From: Sipunculus nudus
Lineage: Eukaryota > Annelida > Sipuncula > Golfingiida > Sipunculidae
DNA length: 64,000 nucleotides
Reading direction: 5' to 3'
NCBI GenBank assembly: GCA_026874595.1
Contig: CM049319.1
Location: forward strand, 60,832,917-60,896,916
Position numbers and translations under genes: made by a program. A model generated the notes under the pieces. It had not been told where the DNA came from and made no database searches. It worked only from the letters and a program-made list of their open reading frames with translations. Positions 11,660 to 24,000 of this stretch are shown here, one piece after another (within the stretch, counting starts at the first letter, position 1; each line of letters opens with the position of its first letter).

Positions 11660-14150
11660 CTTCTGATATAACCGACCCGAACACTTAGTGTAGGTCGTCA
11701 CCAACAGTGGTCGCTAGTGTTATAGAAAAGGTCTATCGCTCCTCTGACACCAGCAGGAATACAGGACAAAAAAAAAAAAAACACGGAAGAACCATTAACT
11801 TTACAAGTTACATGATTTATTTGGACTTAACACCAAGAATTACAAATATCTGGACAAAATATGCGAATAACAACATGCTACATTTCAGCGAACTTGATCG
11901 AAGTACCTATTAGTGACCCAAGATTATATGATTGATGATGTTCAGTAATATAAAGACATTTCACTGATCAGATCTGATGCGGAGATATAAGTATTTCAAT
12001 CGTAAGAGTCCAGCTTTGAGACCTTCTGCCATCTGATAATAATGTGATTTGGTGCTAGAAACTGAAGAACAAAGGTATTAATGACGTGTGACTTGACTTC
12101 ATACTTAAAAATTTACATTGTAGACTTAACCTTTAAACAAAACGTTTCTATCTGTGTTGGAAGTCAAATTATGCATGTTGGATCATGTCCCTCGAGTTTA
12201 CATAACGTTAATAATATCTCTTAACCCAGGGTCTTACATTTGTGTAACTGCACGTCACTTAATTCCAAGCACGCCAGACAGCTGATGCTGACCGTGGGAT
12301 AAGATCGAAAGCTACACGAAATTTGAGAATGTAAGACATTTGAGTTGATAGTTATTACTAACGTCATGTATGGGAAGTGGTTAGCCATGATTCCATGAAC
12401 CTCAAGAACCAACATATAATGATGAATCACTGTATTAGTAAGATCATGGTGTATGCTGTGAATGTATTAAATATGGCGACGCTATGAAATGAAAACTATG
12501 GGAATTTTTCTACGGATGGTTGAAGAAAGGAAGCGAGGATGTATGAATTGTATATTTTAGGTCGGAGGAACACTCTAAAGATGACCACGCCCCAATCCGC
12601 AAATTCAAGTAGGATAAACAAATGATAACATTGCTGGGAAAGACGGTAAAAATACATCAAGAAATCAAATGAACAAGCCCTAAAGGTACACATGTAACTC
12701 ACAATGGTAACGTTTTCCCATCCGATCTTAATTCAGCTAAGATACTGAAACTGAATGTATAACTAAAAAGTGGTAATAAATGTGCTCCTGCTCTAAATAA
12801 GTCTGGAATTCAGGTTCATGAGGCAAGTTACAATTTGTAGAACAGTGATATGATAAAAGTCAGAATCACGGTTTCAAAATCACCAAACGTCGATTTTCAT
12901 AAGATGTATTACAATTATAGATAAAACACTGAAATACAGTGTTAATTTATAAAACATACCCAGGAAACCTCACGTATTGAGTATGCCATACATCGTGTGT
13001 GCTACATAAGAAGTTATATATCTGTTTTAATGGTGGCAGTCAAACGTAAATTCAATATTTTTGTACTCACAGATCACCCAAGAGAACAGTTCCGTCCCTG
13101 CTGCCAGATGGCGTTGTTGTTCAGATAAATTTCACCTTTTTATATTTGGATTAACATTATGTAAACTCAGTGTTTAATCTTAGAAAATGAAAATTTGGTC
13201 TATATAGTGGCCAATGAAACGTGAAACCAATGCTTGAGATGAAAAAGTAATGAATGTAATAAATTTTAGCATAAAATCCTTGGGTAATGTCATTTGGTAT
13301 GAACTTTACACGGTCTGCGACTGCTTTTACTGAAATGAAGCGTCTCAAATTTTGTTGACTGCAGCAATGTAATGTGGTGGCTGATGAAGCACTTGGCTTT
13401 TTAGCACTGTTTAAATGACTTATGATATCCAATGCTGACATGACTGCATAACGGTCATAAAATAGTCAGTGATGACTATTTTGTACTCTCAAAATTCCAT
13501 AAACAGAACAACTTTATCTCTTCAACAGACCAAGTTAAGAAGTCATCTGTCCTGACTATTGTGCACTCTTATTAACTATAGCACTGAGCCATTGATTCAG
13601 GTTTGAACATCTATATTTAAGCTACAAATTATTCCTTCTGTACACAAATTTCCTGAAAATGTACTTTACAAAATAACTGAACCATATACTTGGGTATATA
13701 TAATTAAGTTTCATGGTCTATTCTATCATATAATTACAAGGTGGAATTGAATGACTAGTATCTGACAAAACAAGAATAAATTAAACATGTATGATTCACT
13801 GTGATACAATGACTGAGCCTGAGACACCAAGCAACAGCAAACGATGAATTTACAATGAGTTGAAGATGAAGCTTACAACACCTCTCCTTTCATTCACAAA
13901 ATATATAAGCACCAAGGTCAAACCTAGAGAATTAAAATTACAAGATGTAATATATTGTACACAGTTTATACTTACGAAATATAGCAACAAATGCTCTGGC
14001 TTATCTGTGAATGAAAATTATAATTATGTTTATACAATATCACTGCTTTAGCCAGTCAAGCTGGTTCATATTTTTAATTTCCTAGATTATTCAAAAATAT
14101 TATATGCAATCTCTAGATCAACCAGTAAACAAGTATTCCTCTGCTCATAA
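11660..14150. other. No gene recognised
   Basis: Unique-looking AT-rich DNA with short frames only (for example the 94-codon minus frame at 13157-13441), none with a recognisable domain or paired splice sites. Confidence 0.5.
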
Positions 14151-14164
14151 CAATACATATGCTC

Positions 14165-14285
14165 ATTTTTTATTATTTTCTGTATCATCATCATTATTAT
14201 TGGTACTGATAATAATAAAAATAATAATAATATAACAATATCAATATTATTATTATTATTATCATCATTACTAATATTATTATAC
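14165..14285. repeat. Imperfect trinucleotide (ATT/ATC/AAT)n microsatellite
   Basis: Runs of ATT, ATC, then AATAAT and ATTATT with strand-symmetric halves able to pair with each other. Confidence 0.85.
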
Positions 14286-14549
14286 CTTAGTCAGTGGCAA
14301 GTGGTATTTAAGTTTCACCCTTGTTTTTATTTCTGTGTGCAATTTTATGAAAAAAGGTGGTGAACAGATTTTGATGAAATTTTGTTAAGTAAACCAATTA
14401 TTTTTTAAGCTAATATGAATCACTATAGTATGTATTAATTCAAAGGGTTCTATCCTGTTGTTATAGAAAGTTATTTTATTATAACAGAGCTATTTGTTCT
14501 TGAGGCTACCTGGGATGAACTGGTATGTGGTTTTTAAGCTATGACAGAT

Positions 14550-14975
14550 GTCGACATACACTGCAAAGTTTTGTGATCATCTTGGCGGAAATTTGTGGTC
14601 TGTGACTACTTTTATCCCATGGCAGACAAACAGACGGACACTGTGCAAACATGGTTGCAGATGGTGCCACCATTTTTGTGTATGTTATAAAGCTATCCAA
14701 GGGCTACATTTGTACAAAAAAATGTTCCTGATCGGTCAAACAGCTCCCGAGATATGTGAGTTTATGTGTGGAAACAGGTGCACAAATGGACGTTGGGCAG
14801 AGAGGAAAGGTCAGAGGTCAACGCTAATTGGTTAGGCACATGTGACCCAATAATTGTTTCGGAAAAATCCGTCCAGTAGTCTCAGAGGAGTTCTCGGGAA
14901 AGGAATGCAGTAGGGCGGCGGCAGAACCCGGTCAAAAACATAGTATCCACAAAACTTTGTTTTGGTGGATACAAA
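14550..14975 (-). repeat. Inverted copy of the left part of the 45.96-kb repeat
   Basis: Reverse complement of about 45966-46320: shared GTACAAA, AGGTCAGAGGTCA, CATAGTATCCACAAAACT and GTTTTGGTGGATAC at the border. The 95-codon plus frame inside is a repeat product. Confidence 0.8.
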
Positions 14976-15285
14976 TATGGATGGAGGTCAGGGTTTCAAC
15001 TACCATTTCCATTTGTCTGTGTGTTTGTATTTTTGTATGCACATCAGGATAATCAAATATATGACAGATTTCAAAGTAAGTTTGTACAAAGATGCAAATT
15101 AAGACAGTGAGGAAGAATGAGTTTCATTTTTAGGCGATTCAAATCAAGATTGAAGGAGTCAGTGGTACTGACACCTGTTGCAAGAATTTGGTACTATTAA
15201 GGCAGATTTTGAGACAGGACATTATACTTTAAATGTAAGAAATAATCAGTGCAATCTGAATGTAAATCTGGCATTGTTGGTTAGA

Positions 15286-15462
15286 CAGTGGAACCTGCCT
15301 GATGAACCACCTATCTTTTAAGACCACCTGTCTATTAAGATCACCATTGGATAAACCAAAAGCATTCACTTTTTTTTAACTGACCAATCTAATAAGACCA
15401 CCTGTGAATAATGACCACTTTTGGGCAGTCCCATGGGTGGTCTCATAACACAGGTTTCACTG
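15286..15462. mobile_element. pogo-like MITE, 177 bp
   Basis: Termini CAGTGGAACCTG and CAGGTTTCACTG, with TA on the right side. The interior repeats AAGACCACCT in both halves, typical of short foldback-type MITEs. Confidence 0.75.
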
Positions 15463-16535
15463 TATATACTTTAGTGTGCTGTCTGGTCCAGAGTGTACAA
15501 GGTCTGTCCATATCACTGACACAGATTATTTTAGGCCATTTTTCCAACAGGGCACCACAACTGATGCACAAGATACATCTAAAACAAACCTGAATAAGAC
15601 GAGATGTATCACATGAATTTCATGAGTCATTGCCTCAGATATTACAACAGAAAGGGTGGAAGTGCAGATAAAGATATAAACATACTTCTCTTCCAAAACA
15701 GTAACATTAAACAGACAAGTGTAACACTAATTAAGTCTTATTAGTCTGACAAACATACAAGTTTATAGAGCTCAAAATTAATTATATCAGGCCAATTCCC
15801 AAGCAGGACAACAAATCTGATAGTGGCTGTTGTTTCAAATGTAACAAATTTACCTAAGGTAGATTACAAAAATATAAATTAAATCTCTCTATCCAAATAC
15901 TTGTCTTGATATTAAACTTTTTTGTATTATTATGATATTATACATTCAGTTAAAAGTCACAATTTTGCTTTGTAGTTTATAATTACATCAGATAATTTTT
16001 TTTTATATTTTGAGAATTTTACACTAGAGAAAATATACTATTGTGATTTTACAAAAGACAAAAATAATTCAGTTATTGTACTTTTAGCCTAAAAAAATGT
16101 CTGTGTAAAGATAACTGTGATACCTGTGACCCTGTGTTCAATAATTGTTGAATAAATAAATAGTTTAACCAGCATGGTATACATGGCAGCACATGGAAAA
16201 TTCTTGAAACATTACATCTGATAGTCACATCTTTGAATATATACTTAAGAAGTATTTACAAAGCTTAAAATAATTGCACAAAAGTCCAGATTGTACAATT
16301 TATGTACACTTTTGGATATTTACACAATAATACTAGTGTTTTATTTTCATAAATGGTAATGAACTTTAACTTGTACATATTATATCACATTTTTCTTTTC
16401 ATAGTGGAATGTGTCCATATCAGTCTGAGAGTGTGTGAAGATGTCTACTGAAGAATGACAAAGAAATATGTAGTTGAATTTCAATTCTTCCATTCTGCAA
16501 TGTAACAACTGATTTTACATTTGTGCTGTAACATT
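15463..16535. other. No gene recognised; possible distal SCYL2 3' flank
   Basis: AT-rich sequence downstream of SCYL2 on its strand. No conserved element seen. Confidence 0.4.
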
Positions 16536-16539
16536 TTTT

Positions 16540-16885
16540 GCCCCACCAGGAGAGTATGTATTCATTCCTGTGTGTGTGTGTGTTTCTGTGTATTTATTCA
16601 CAAAATAACTTATACAATCATGAACTGAATCTCATGAAATTTTCTGGGCATTTCAGGAATGAATCAATGAAGAATTGATCAGATTTTTGAGTGGATCTGA
16701 CACAGGACTATCATCAATGAATATTCCCAAATGTACATTTCTTATGCGTGGATGAACATGTGAATATGGGCCAAATCAGTGAATGCGAACTTCAGTTGGG
16801 GAGCATCCAACAGTTGGGACCCCCACATGATGGAGGCTTGCATTCCTCAGAATGCATATCTCAAGTTGAATCTCAAATGACTGAG
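16540..16885. repeat. Dispersed repeat family C, copy 2
   Basis: Blocks in the same order as 10300-10620 (AATCTCATGAAATTTTC, GAATATTCCCAAATG, GTGAATATGGGCC, GGACCCCCACATG, AGGCTTGCATTC). Followed by a TGTGTGTATG-rich stretch. Confidence 0.75.
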
Positions 16886-17229
16886 GAGACCTAATATAGT
16901 GTGTGTATGTCAATATGTGTGTGTGCACACTTGGTTGTGCATATGCAAGTATGTGTGTTGAGCCAGTTTCAAGTGAGTATAAATATGAATCTCACTATGG
17001 CAAGTTTAACATAAAACTTTTTGCAACCCAATAACCCAAAATGTGTGAATTCAGTTAAGGAGTGAATGAGTATATCCCATTTCTGATTGAACAATCTTCC
17101 AATTTCCTGAACTTTCATTGATATATGCATGTTTCATCATGACTTAGTAAATTTAAGTCAGTTGGAAAGTAATATTTAATGAGACCATAAACTTCAGGTG
17201 ATCAATGAGATAAAACCACTACCTCTGCA

Positions 17230-17235
17230 TTTATT
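17230..17235 (-). terminator. Candidate SCYL2 polyadenylation signal AATAAA
   Basis: The plus strand reads TTTATT, giving AATAAA on the coding strand 77 bases past the SCYL2 stop. Another minus-strand AATAAA lies further on, near 16590, so the true 3' end could be distal. Confidence 0.35.
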
Positions 17236-17311
17236 CAGCCATTTGCAAATCCCAGCACTAGACAGATACCTTACCCCAATTCAAAACCCTTGCATCTCAA
17301 ACACCACTCTG

Positions 17312-18082
17312 TCACAAACCAAGGAAATCATTTAAATCAGATTTTGAAAGACCAGTGTTCTGTGTGGGTTTCTGTTGCCCTGTATTAAAAGCTGACATAT
17401 TCTGTGGTGTCATTATATTTGGCTGTTGTGGCTGTATTGGTCGGAAATTTCCCATCCCCAAACCACCCTGCATGCCTCTGTTCCCTTGCATTCCCACATT
17501 GCCCTGCATTCCCATGGTGCCTTGCATTCCCATCATGCTTTGTCCTCCCATCATTCCCATGGGTCTTTGCATTCCCATCATGCCTTGCTGTTGAAGACCT
17601 CCAAACCCACCCATTGATGAAGTTTGTTGTGGTCTTTGGCTGTTCATTTGGTTCATACTCCTCTTTGGCTGGCTTGAAGGCAGCAAATTATCTAAAGATG
17701 ACATATTCATGGGTTTTGATTGCTGAGGCTGCTGCTGGCCCCACTGTGAGCTGGCCATACCAGTAGGACTAGTTGCATTGAAAGCAGAGTTGCTGGTCAT
17801 GCCGTAGCTCGTATTACTTGTTTTAGTTGTGTTAGAGCCAAACACAGATCCACCAGTGCTGCCACCTGATGTGGGTGACTGGTACTGTTGCTTAGGTGCA
17901 CTGTTGGACATTAAGCCTGTACTCATCAAAGTTGACGTTAGATCCTTGACTTGTGGTTTGTTTGTGCTTGGGGCAGCAGTAGCAGTCTTTGTTTCTAAGC
18001 TCAACGGTTTCTGTGATTTGTAACGTTGCTGCTGTTCTTGTTCTCGAGCAAGTCGTTGCTTTTCTTCCATGGACAGAGACAC
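17312..18082 (-). CDS. SCYL2: SCYL2 last coding exon: Gln/Met/Gly-rich C-terminal tail and stop
   Basis: 771 nt, 256 residues plus TGA (17312-17314). Acceptor TTTGTCAACAG. Begins [17 protein letters not shown], matching the LTLEEKQKLAKEQEQ of the human protein, then [11 protein letters not shown], then low complexity. A GMQG/MGM repeat run lies around residues 190-230 of this exon, and the end is DLNDFLGL. Known tails of this family bind clathrin and adaptors; SLDNLLP here resembles a clathrin-box-like motif, but that reading is an inference. Confidence 0.95.
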   Translation of the reverse strand: MSLSMEEKQRLAREQEQQQRYKSQKPLSLETKTATAAPSTNKPQVKDLTSTLMSTGLMSNSAPKQQYQSPTSGGSTGGSVFGSNTTKTSNTSYGMTSNSAFNATSPTGMASSQWGQQQPQQSKPMNMSSLDNLLPSSQPKRSMNQMNSQRPQQTSSMGGFGGLQQQGMMGMQRPMGMMGGQSMMGMQGTMGMQGNVGMQGNRGMQGGLGMGNFRPIQPQQPNIMTPQNMSAFNTGQQKPTQNTGLSKSDLNDFLGL

Positions 18083-21000
18083 CTGTTGACAAACACAAGA
18101 ACTAATACTGAACAATTTATGTCCATTGCAGCGATCCAAAAAAATTTTAAATAATTTCACTGTCCATAGCAGACTGGAAAAGACTCTGGATTAAAGGTGG
18201 AAATTAGATCAATGTGATACAATTTGAGCAAATCTGTAGTCAGACAAGCAACACAAACTGTATGGGTGATAGTATGATCACTGAAGCCAGAGTTCTGTTT
18301 AAGGATTTATGTACATTTGATCAAGTTCTAAATTCTCTAATGATTTGTTCATGAGACAGAGTCACAGAGCAAGAGGAGAAATTTGACGCATTAATTTGTA
18401 GCAACTGGCGCTCATTCATGACGAGATGAGTTGGACAGTGATAGCTAGATGTCATCCACCCAGCGTGCAGAAGACAGATATTAAAGTCAGCTCCACCTCT
18501 TACTTTCCTTGAGAATTTACGTGATTTCTGGCTTACTCTGCACACATATTAATGGACTCTGGGTAACTCCTGTTTAGGAAAGTTCTAAAATGCCTCTGTG
18601 ACGGATGTATGAGCTTGTTTATCTACAAACTGTTAGTAAACACAGCAATTTATGACAGACGAAAAACATGTAACCTAAGGTGGTTGATTGCACAGGTATG
18701 CGAGCTGCAAGGTCACTGATTGCAAGCAAGCTTTGTAAAACTCTAATCAATCTAACTTGCCACCAGATGTCCCTGCTAAATGTATGTTTGGATTGTTTTA
18801 GTGGGCTACCCACGTTACAATCACATGGATAGAAATATAACAAACAACCTGTGCGTGGTAGGACTGGTATTTTCTGTCTTAATTTTATCAAAGTTTCAAG
18901 TGATTATATTTAGTTAATAGAAGTTAAATATAAGAATAGCCCCTTTAAAAGACAAACAACAACCATTACAGAAGCAGTGATTCCATATAACAATTTTGTT
19001 TAGTACTGCTCTGAAAAATAAGTATTTCAGTTCCTTCATAACTTTCTAAGGAGCATCTCTGAAATTTGAGAATTTCATCTTTACCTTGGCTGGTTGGTTA
19101 GGGAGTCTTGTAGCATCAGGTTTGGGTATAGGAATGTCGTTTGTGGTGGCGTTTAGTTGAGCTACTTCACTTTCTGGTGACTTGGCATTGCCCTTGGTTG
19201 TGGTGGACGTAGAACCAAACATAGAGCCCAGCCCCAGACCACTCAAGAACTTGTCCATCTATAAATATACACATAAACCAAAGTCAACAGATTTTAGAAT
19301 AGTCTCACAGGGTACATTATTTTCTCTATGGTATATTTGTCAATAAGCACAGGATTTTGTAGCCTATAGGCTTCACACAATATCACCTCATCAAATCATG
19401 TTTTCTGTGATGGTCTTGCAATCAAACAGTTTATTGCTGTCCATGATTTTCTGCAATAATTTTCTGCCTCAGCCACTTCTTTAATGTTGCTTTATCCTGA
19501 GACTGCCTACAGCTGTATGTTATTTCTATGTTATGGTGTTTAAACAATGCCAATGATTTTTTTTACATTTTAAAACGACTACGAATTTCTATCATTCAAA
19601 TTCCTGATACAATTGCTCTCACAGGCTACATTATTTTAGAGATATCTATTATGATAGCATGTATAGTCAAGATATCAAAGAGAATCAGAGCAAATAGTGA
19701 ATCTCATGAATTGCAAATCCAGGCACAGACTTAGACAGGGGACTGGGAGACCCCTTCAGTAGAAGATATCATTTTTTTTGTTTGCAGTTTGTTTCCCAAA
19801 CCTTTTGGTCAATCACTCATGCCCCTTACTTTTAAAAATTATGGAAAAAAACAATCCTGATAAAAATTCTTTTCAGTGAGCTTTTAATGGTATAGAAAAT
19901 GTAGTATTTATTACAGTATCCCTTCAGCTCTGTGTGGCAACAGTAAACTGTTACTCTATACAATTTCATTATGGCTAACTACTGATTATGTTCCTTGAAA
20001 TATATAACACAAATCTGTTAGAGGTGTCTTTATTAAAAGAATATGTACATGGTGTGTAATGTTTGGTGCAGCAAACTGCTGAGACTATAGATATAACAGA
20101 AAGAGTGAGTGCAATTTGATATGAGTAAAGCTTAGTAGTCCATGCAGATATCTAACAAGAGTGATCTGAATTATATATCTTAAGCCTGCTGACAACAGGT
20201 GATTTTGCTGTGATGTTTGTCTGCAACCAGTTGCAGGCAATTGGCAATCATCTACAAATGCCTGCAACTTGTTATCAGTGACCAGCTGCATACTCAAGAT
20301 GAGGGAATTTCCTGCGATTCACAATGGTTATGAACTGCATAGATGTACTTTCCTCATGCAGCAGTTATACACTGTGGTCACCCCAGATCTCCTTTTGTTT
20401 TAACCGCTGCTTTGTATAGCAAGGTTCTCTGGGTTACACCACCAGGGTGTGTACAGAGCAATGAATTGTGATCAGACCAAAGAGAGCGTGGTATCATATT
20501 GTGCATCAAGCTCCAAATTTTAAACATGCAACACCCGCTCTCATTGGTCCGATTACACCCGGTTCGGGCAGAGGGACAAGATTCTCATGCAATTGCAATC
20601 TATAACCAGTTGTAGATTCCTTGGGATTTTTGTCACATCCCATAGCATCGCAGCAAATTCACAAGTGGGCGGCAGGCTTAAGACTACATAAGCAATGTGA
20701 GTAGATAGAGCCCACCCCCCTACCAAACAATTAACTATTCTCTTGACAGTTTCTGTAAGAAATATTAGAACCTGATCAGTGGTAAAGTGTAGGAGTATGA
20801 CAGATAATATCTTGAAAAGTATGAAAACTTAAAATATTAATACATGAATCTTAAGTCTGTTCCTCCAAGACAATCAGCACCCTGGTGCTGTGACCCCATA
20901 GCATTTCTTTTAATAGTACAGATTGGAAAGTAACCCATCCCTAATTGGCACTACAGGGTCTTTCCTTGATCAGCACTCATCAATTCTTGGGTAAAAAATA

Positions 21001-24000
21001 TCTAGTCATTCAAACTCTATGTTAAAGCCAGCTATTCACCTACCTTTTCTAGAGAAATAATGTGATTTCTGGCCTGGTCTAAGTCTATATTTATGAACTC
21101 TGCTTAATTCTTGTCAGGTAAAGTTTTTATAACACCTCTGTGATGGATGTATGAGCTTGTACATCAATTAGCTGTTAGTTAACACAGCAATGATGACTAA
21201 CATAACAAGTGACTCATGGGTCATGAGGCTCAGCCGACTGACAATATGCCCTTTCACAGGCAACTTATTAAGATAATGTAGTTGGAATCATCATTCATGC
21301 ATTTTAGCTTAAGTTCATCAAGACCCATAAGCACATCAAATTTAATAACAAGCCATCCAGCCTTTAATGATAAATCTTGTAATTTGTATATACTTGTTAC
21401 AATAATTCTGGGGTGCTAAAAAAACACCCCTAATAAACTAGAGAATATAGGTCACTGTGACCTAATTTCAGGTTTCTGAGGAGAACTGTTGAGAACCTCT
21501 CAGGATGCAAAGGTTCACGATTATTGGCTTCATGGTTACAATTTGTGCCCTGTTAATGGAATGCCTGGCGGCGTACAGAGGGACGACGGACAAAGGGTGA
21601 TCCCTGTAGCTCAGATGACCTTCAGTCAACTGAGCTAAAAACCATGTAACCTACAGTGGGTGGATGCAAATATACAGAAGCCAAAAGGTCACTAGTTTCA
21701 AAATGCCCTTAGGAAAATTCTTTATCCACATGAATTAACTTGCCACCAGATGTCCTTGTTGAATGTGTTTGGATTATTCTGGCTCCACACATGTTATGAA
21801 CCATATATAACCATAAGCATTTCTTAAGCACCCCCTTTGTATAACAGAGGTCTATGGTGTTAGTTTTAAGATACAAGGCCTCAGGCTCATGCTGACCATT
21901 GTTAGTAAAGAAATTATTTATGAGACAGTTTCAAGCCAAGCTTGGCAGAGGAGCGAGTACCTCATGAGCAGCTGAGTAGTTTTCCAGTTGACCATGCTGT
22001 TTTGTCTGCTGTAAGAACCTTCCCATCTGGTTACAACATGCATATAACTTCAAAATGGGAACATTGTAATGTGGACTCATAAATCATATTGAATACATGG
22101 AACATGCATATAACATCAAGAAAAGAAATATTATAATGTGAACCCATAAATCATATTGAATTCATGGAACATACATATAACATCATAGGTGATTTGAACC
22201 AAGGAATGATTCATGACTATGACCTTTTCCACCACAATAGAGACATCTGCTGGCAATGGCAGATACTAAGTGTTCAGGTCTGTCATATCAACAAAGAAAG
22301 ATAGTTATTTTGATATCTAAACTGAAAAAAAGTGAAAAAAATCCTATTTAAGTCTCAAAGGGATGGTTCATGTCAGAATCTTTAGAGTATATCTCATTTT
22401 TTTTTTACAAATTCCATAATGCTGACTCAGTGACTGACCTGACCATCACAGCTCTTATGCTCCATCCCTCTGACCTCATTATGCTAATGAGCCCCAAAAA
22501 TTCTCCTTCACAGAAGGCTTTCAATGTCAATGGTTGCATGAGCTGTTTATGAGACAATAGTGACGTCACATAGGTCGGTTGTGTATGACGTCATTTACTG
22601 AAGTCATCGGCTGGAACTAGTGTTGGGACGATATGGGTTTTTGATATCATGATGATTATTCAAATTTTATCGTGATATACCGTGATATCGCGATATTTTT
22701 AATAATAGATAAGAGTATGATAAGCCATCAATAATGATATTAATAACAACCACCTTTAAATTCTTGACTTTATACGAGGGGTAAACTATTAATATTATTT
22801 ATACCCATTGTGCCAGTACCACAAATTAACTCATTAAGTGATTAAGTTGCATGAAGGCGCTGCAGGTGTGTAAGTTTGAGACGCGGGAAGTCCTGCTCCA
22901 ATCGTCAAATCACGCTTGTCAGAACTTTTCACCAGTTTCCTATAGTTACAAAAATGCCGGATAATCCCGGTGAATTTTTGGAGAGCGTGTCATACCCATC
23001 ATGGCTAAATATTCCAATCCAATTTTATATGGCAAAATATGCAACCCATAAGGAATGTTCGATCCAATAGTGGCACTTTTATGTTTTATCGTTCCATGCA
23101 ATAAAAGCATAAATATGTTTTATTGCTCTTCTTTATATTGTTATTTTCTCCTGGAATTCTCAAGCTTTTGTCCTCTAAGATTCATCCTGCTATTTCCGGA
23201 CATTTCCAACTAATCTCGTAGTCCGTAAGCACACGGTTCCACCGACACGCAGGTATTCAAATATATGTGGTTTATAAAAATAAATGTGATTCTTGGAAAT
23301 ACATTTATTTTGAACATGGACAGACTCTTATGATGCCAGTTTTCTCAAGAAATATATACTTCAATGGCTTGTCTGTGAACCATAATCGTGAACAAAAATT
23401 GATATCGTGATATCGCGATAATAGGAAAGTTGACGGTATGATAACCGTAGCTGTGAGATATCGTGATAATACCGTATACCGGTAACCATCCCAACCCTAG
23501 CTGGAACTGCAATATCTCTGTTCACCAGTGATGAATATATTGCAATCATTGTGACGTGTCTTGCCATATATTTTATTATTTCTCTTATATGAATTCAGTG
23601 CCAGGTAAGACATTATAATTAACTTGGCAGTCAGCAGCTTTGCTCTGCAACTTTGGCCTAGAACTTTTTATACTGTCTCCTTTGTACAAAAAATATCCCG
23701 GAAAAACATAAAGACAAAGGTACTGGTATAGACTACATGTGTTCTGCTTGAGAGAGTGGCCCAATACATTGCCAACGGTAACTTGATTGGTTGCTAGCAA
23801 CTGCTCTGCTCTTGATTATTCATTGAATGAATATTCGATTAAGGTCACATAAAGTCAGGTCAATAGACTGTCCGGAGGAGTGTGCATATTCATGGAGAGG
23901 TCTATTCATATAGCAAACTTAAGGTAATACAGTTGTGTAACAAACTGATATCCAAATATATCAAACCAAATGAAGTATAATAGGGCTAGTATATATATCC

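Noticed and set aside
13157-13441. 94-codon minus-strand frame
   Set aside because: No domain, no splice context, composition like surrounding AT-rich DNA.
17355-17766. Plus-strand frames of 63-120 codons opposite the last SCYL2 exon
   Set aside because: Shadows of the GMQG-rich coding strand; the minus strand has family-level homology.
19256-19258. ATG at the start of exon 19085-19258 as an independent gene start
   Set aside because: It directly follows a splice acceptor and the SCYL2 frame enters it in phase 0.
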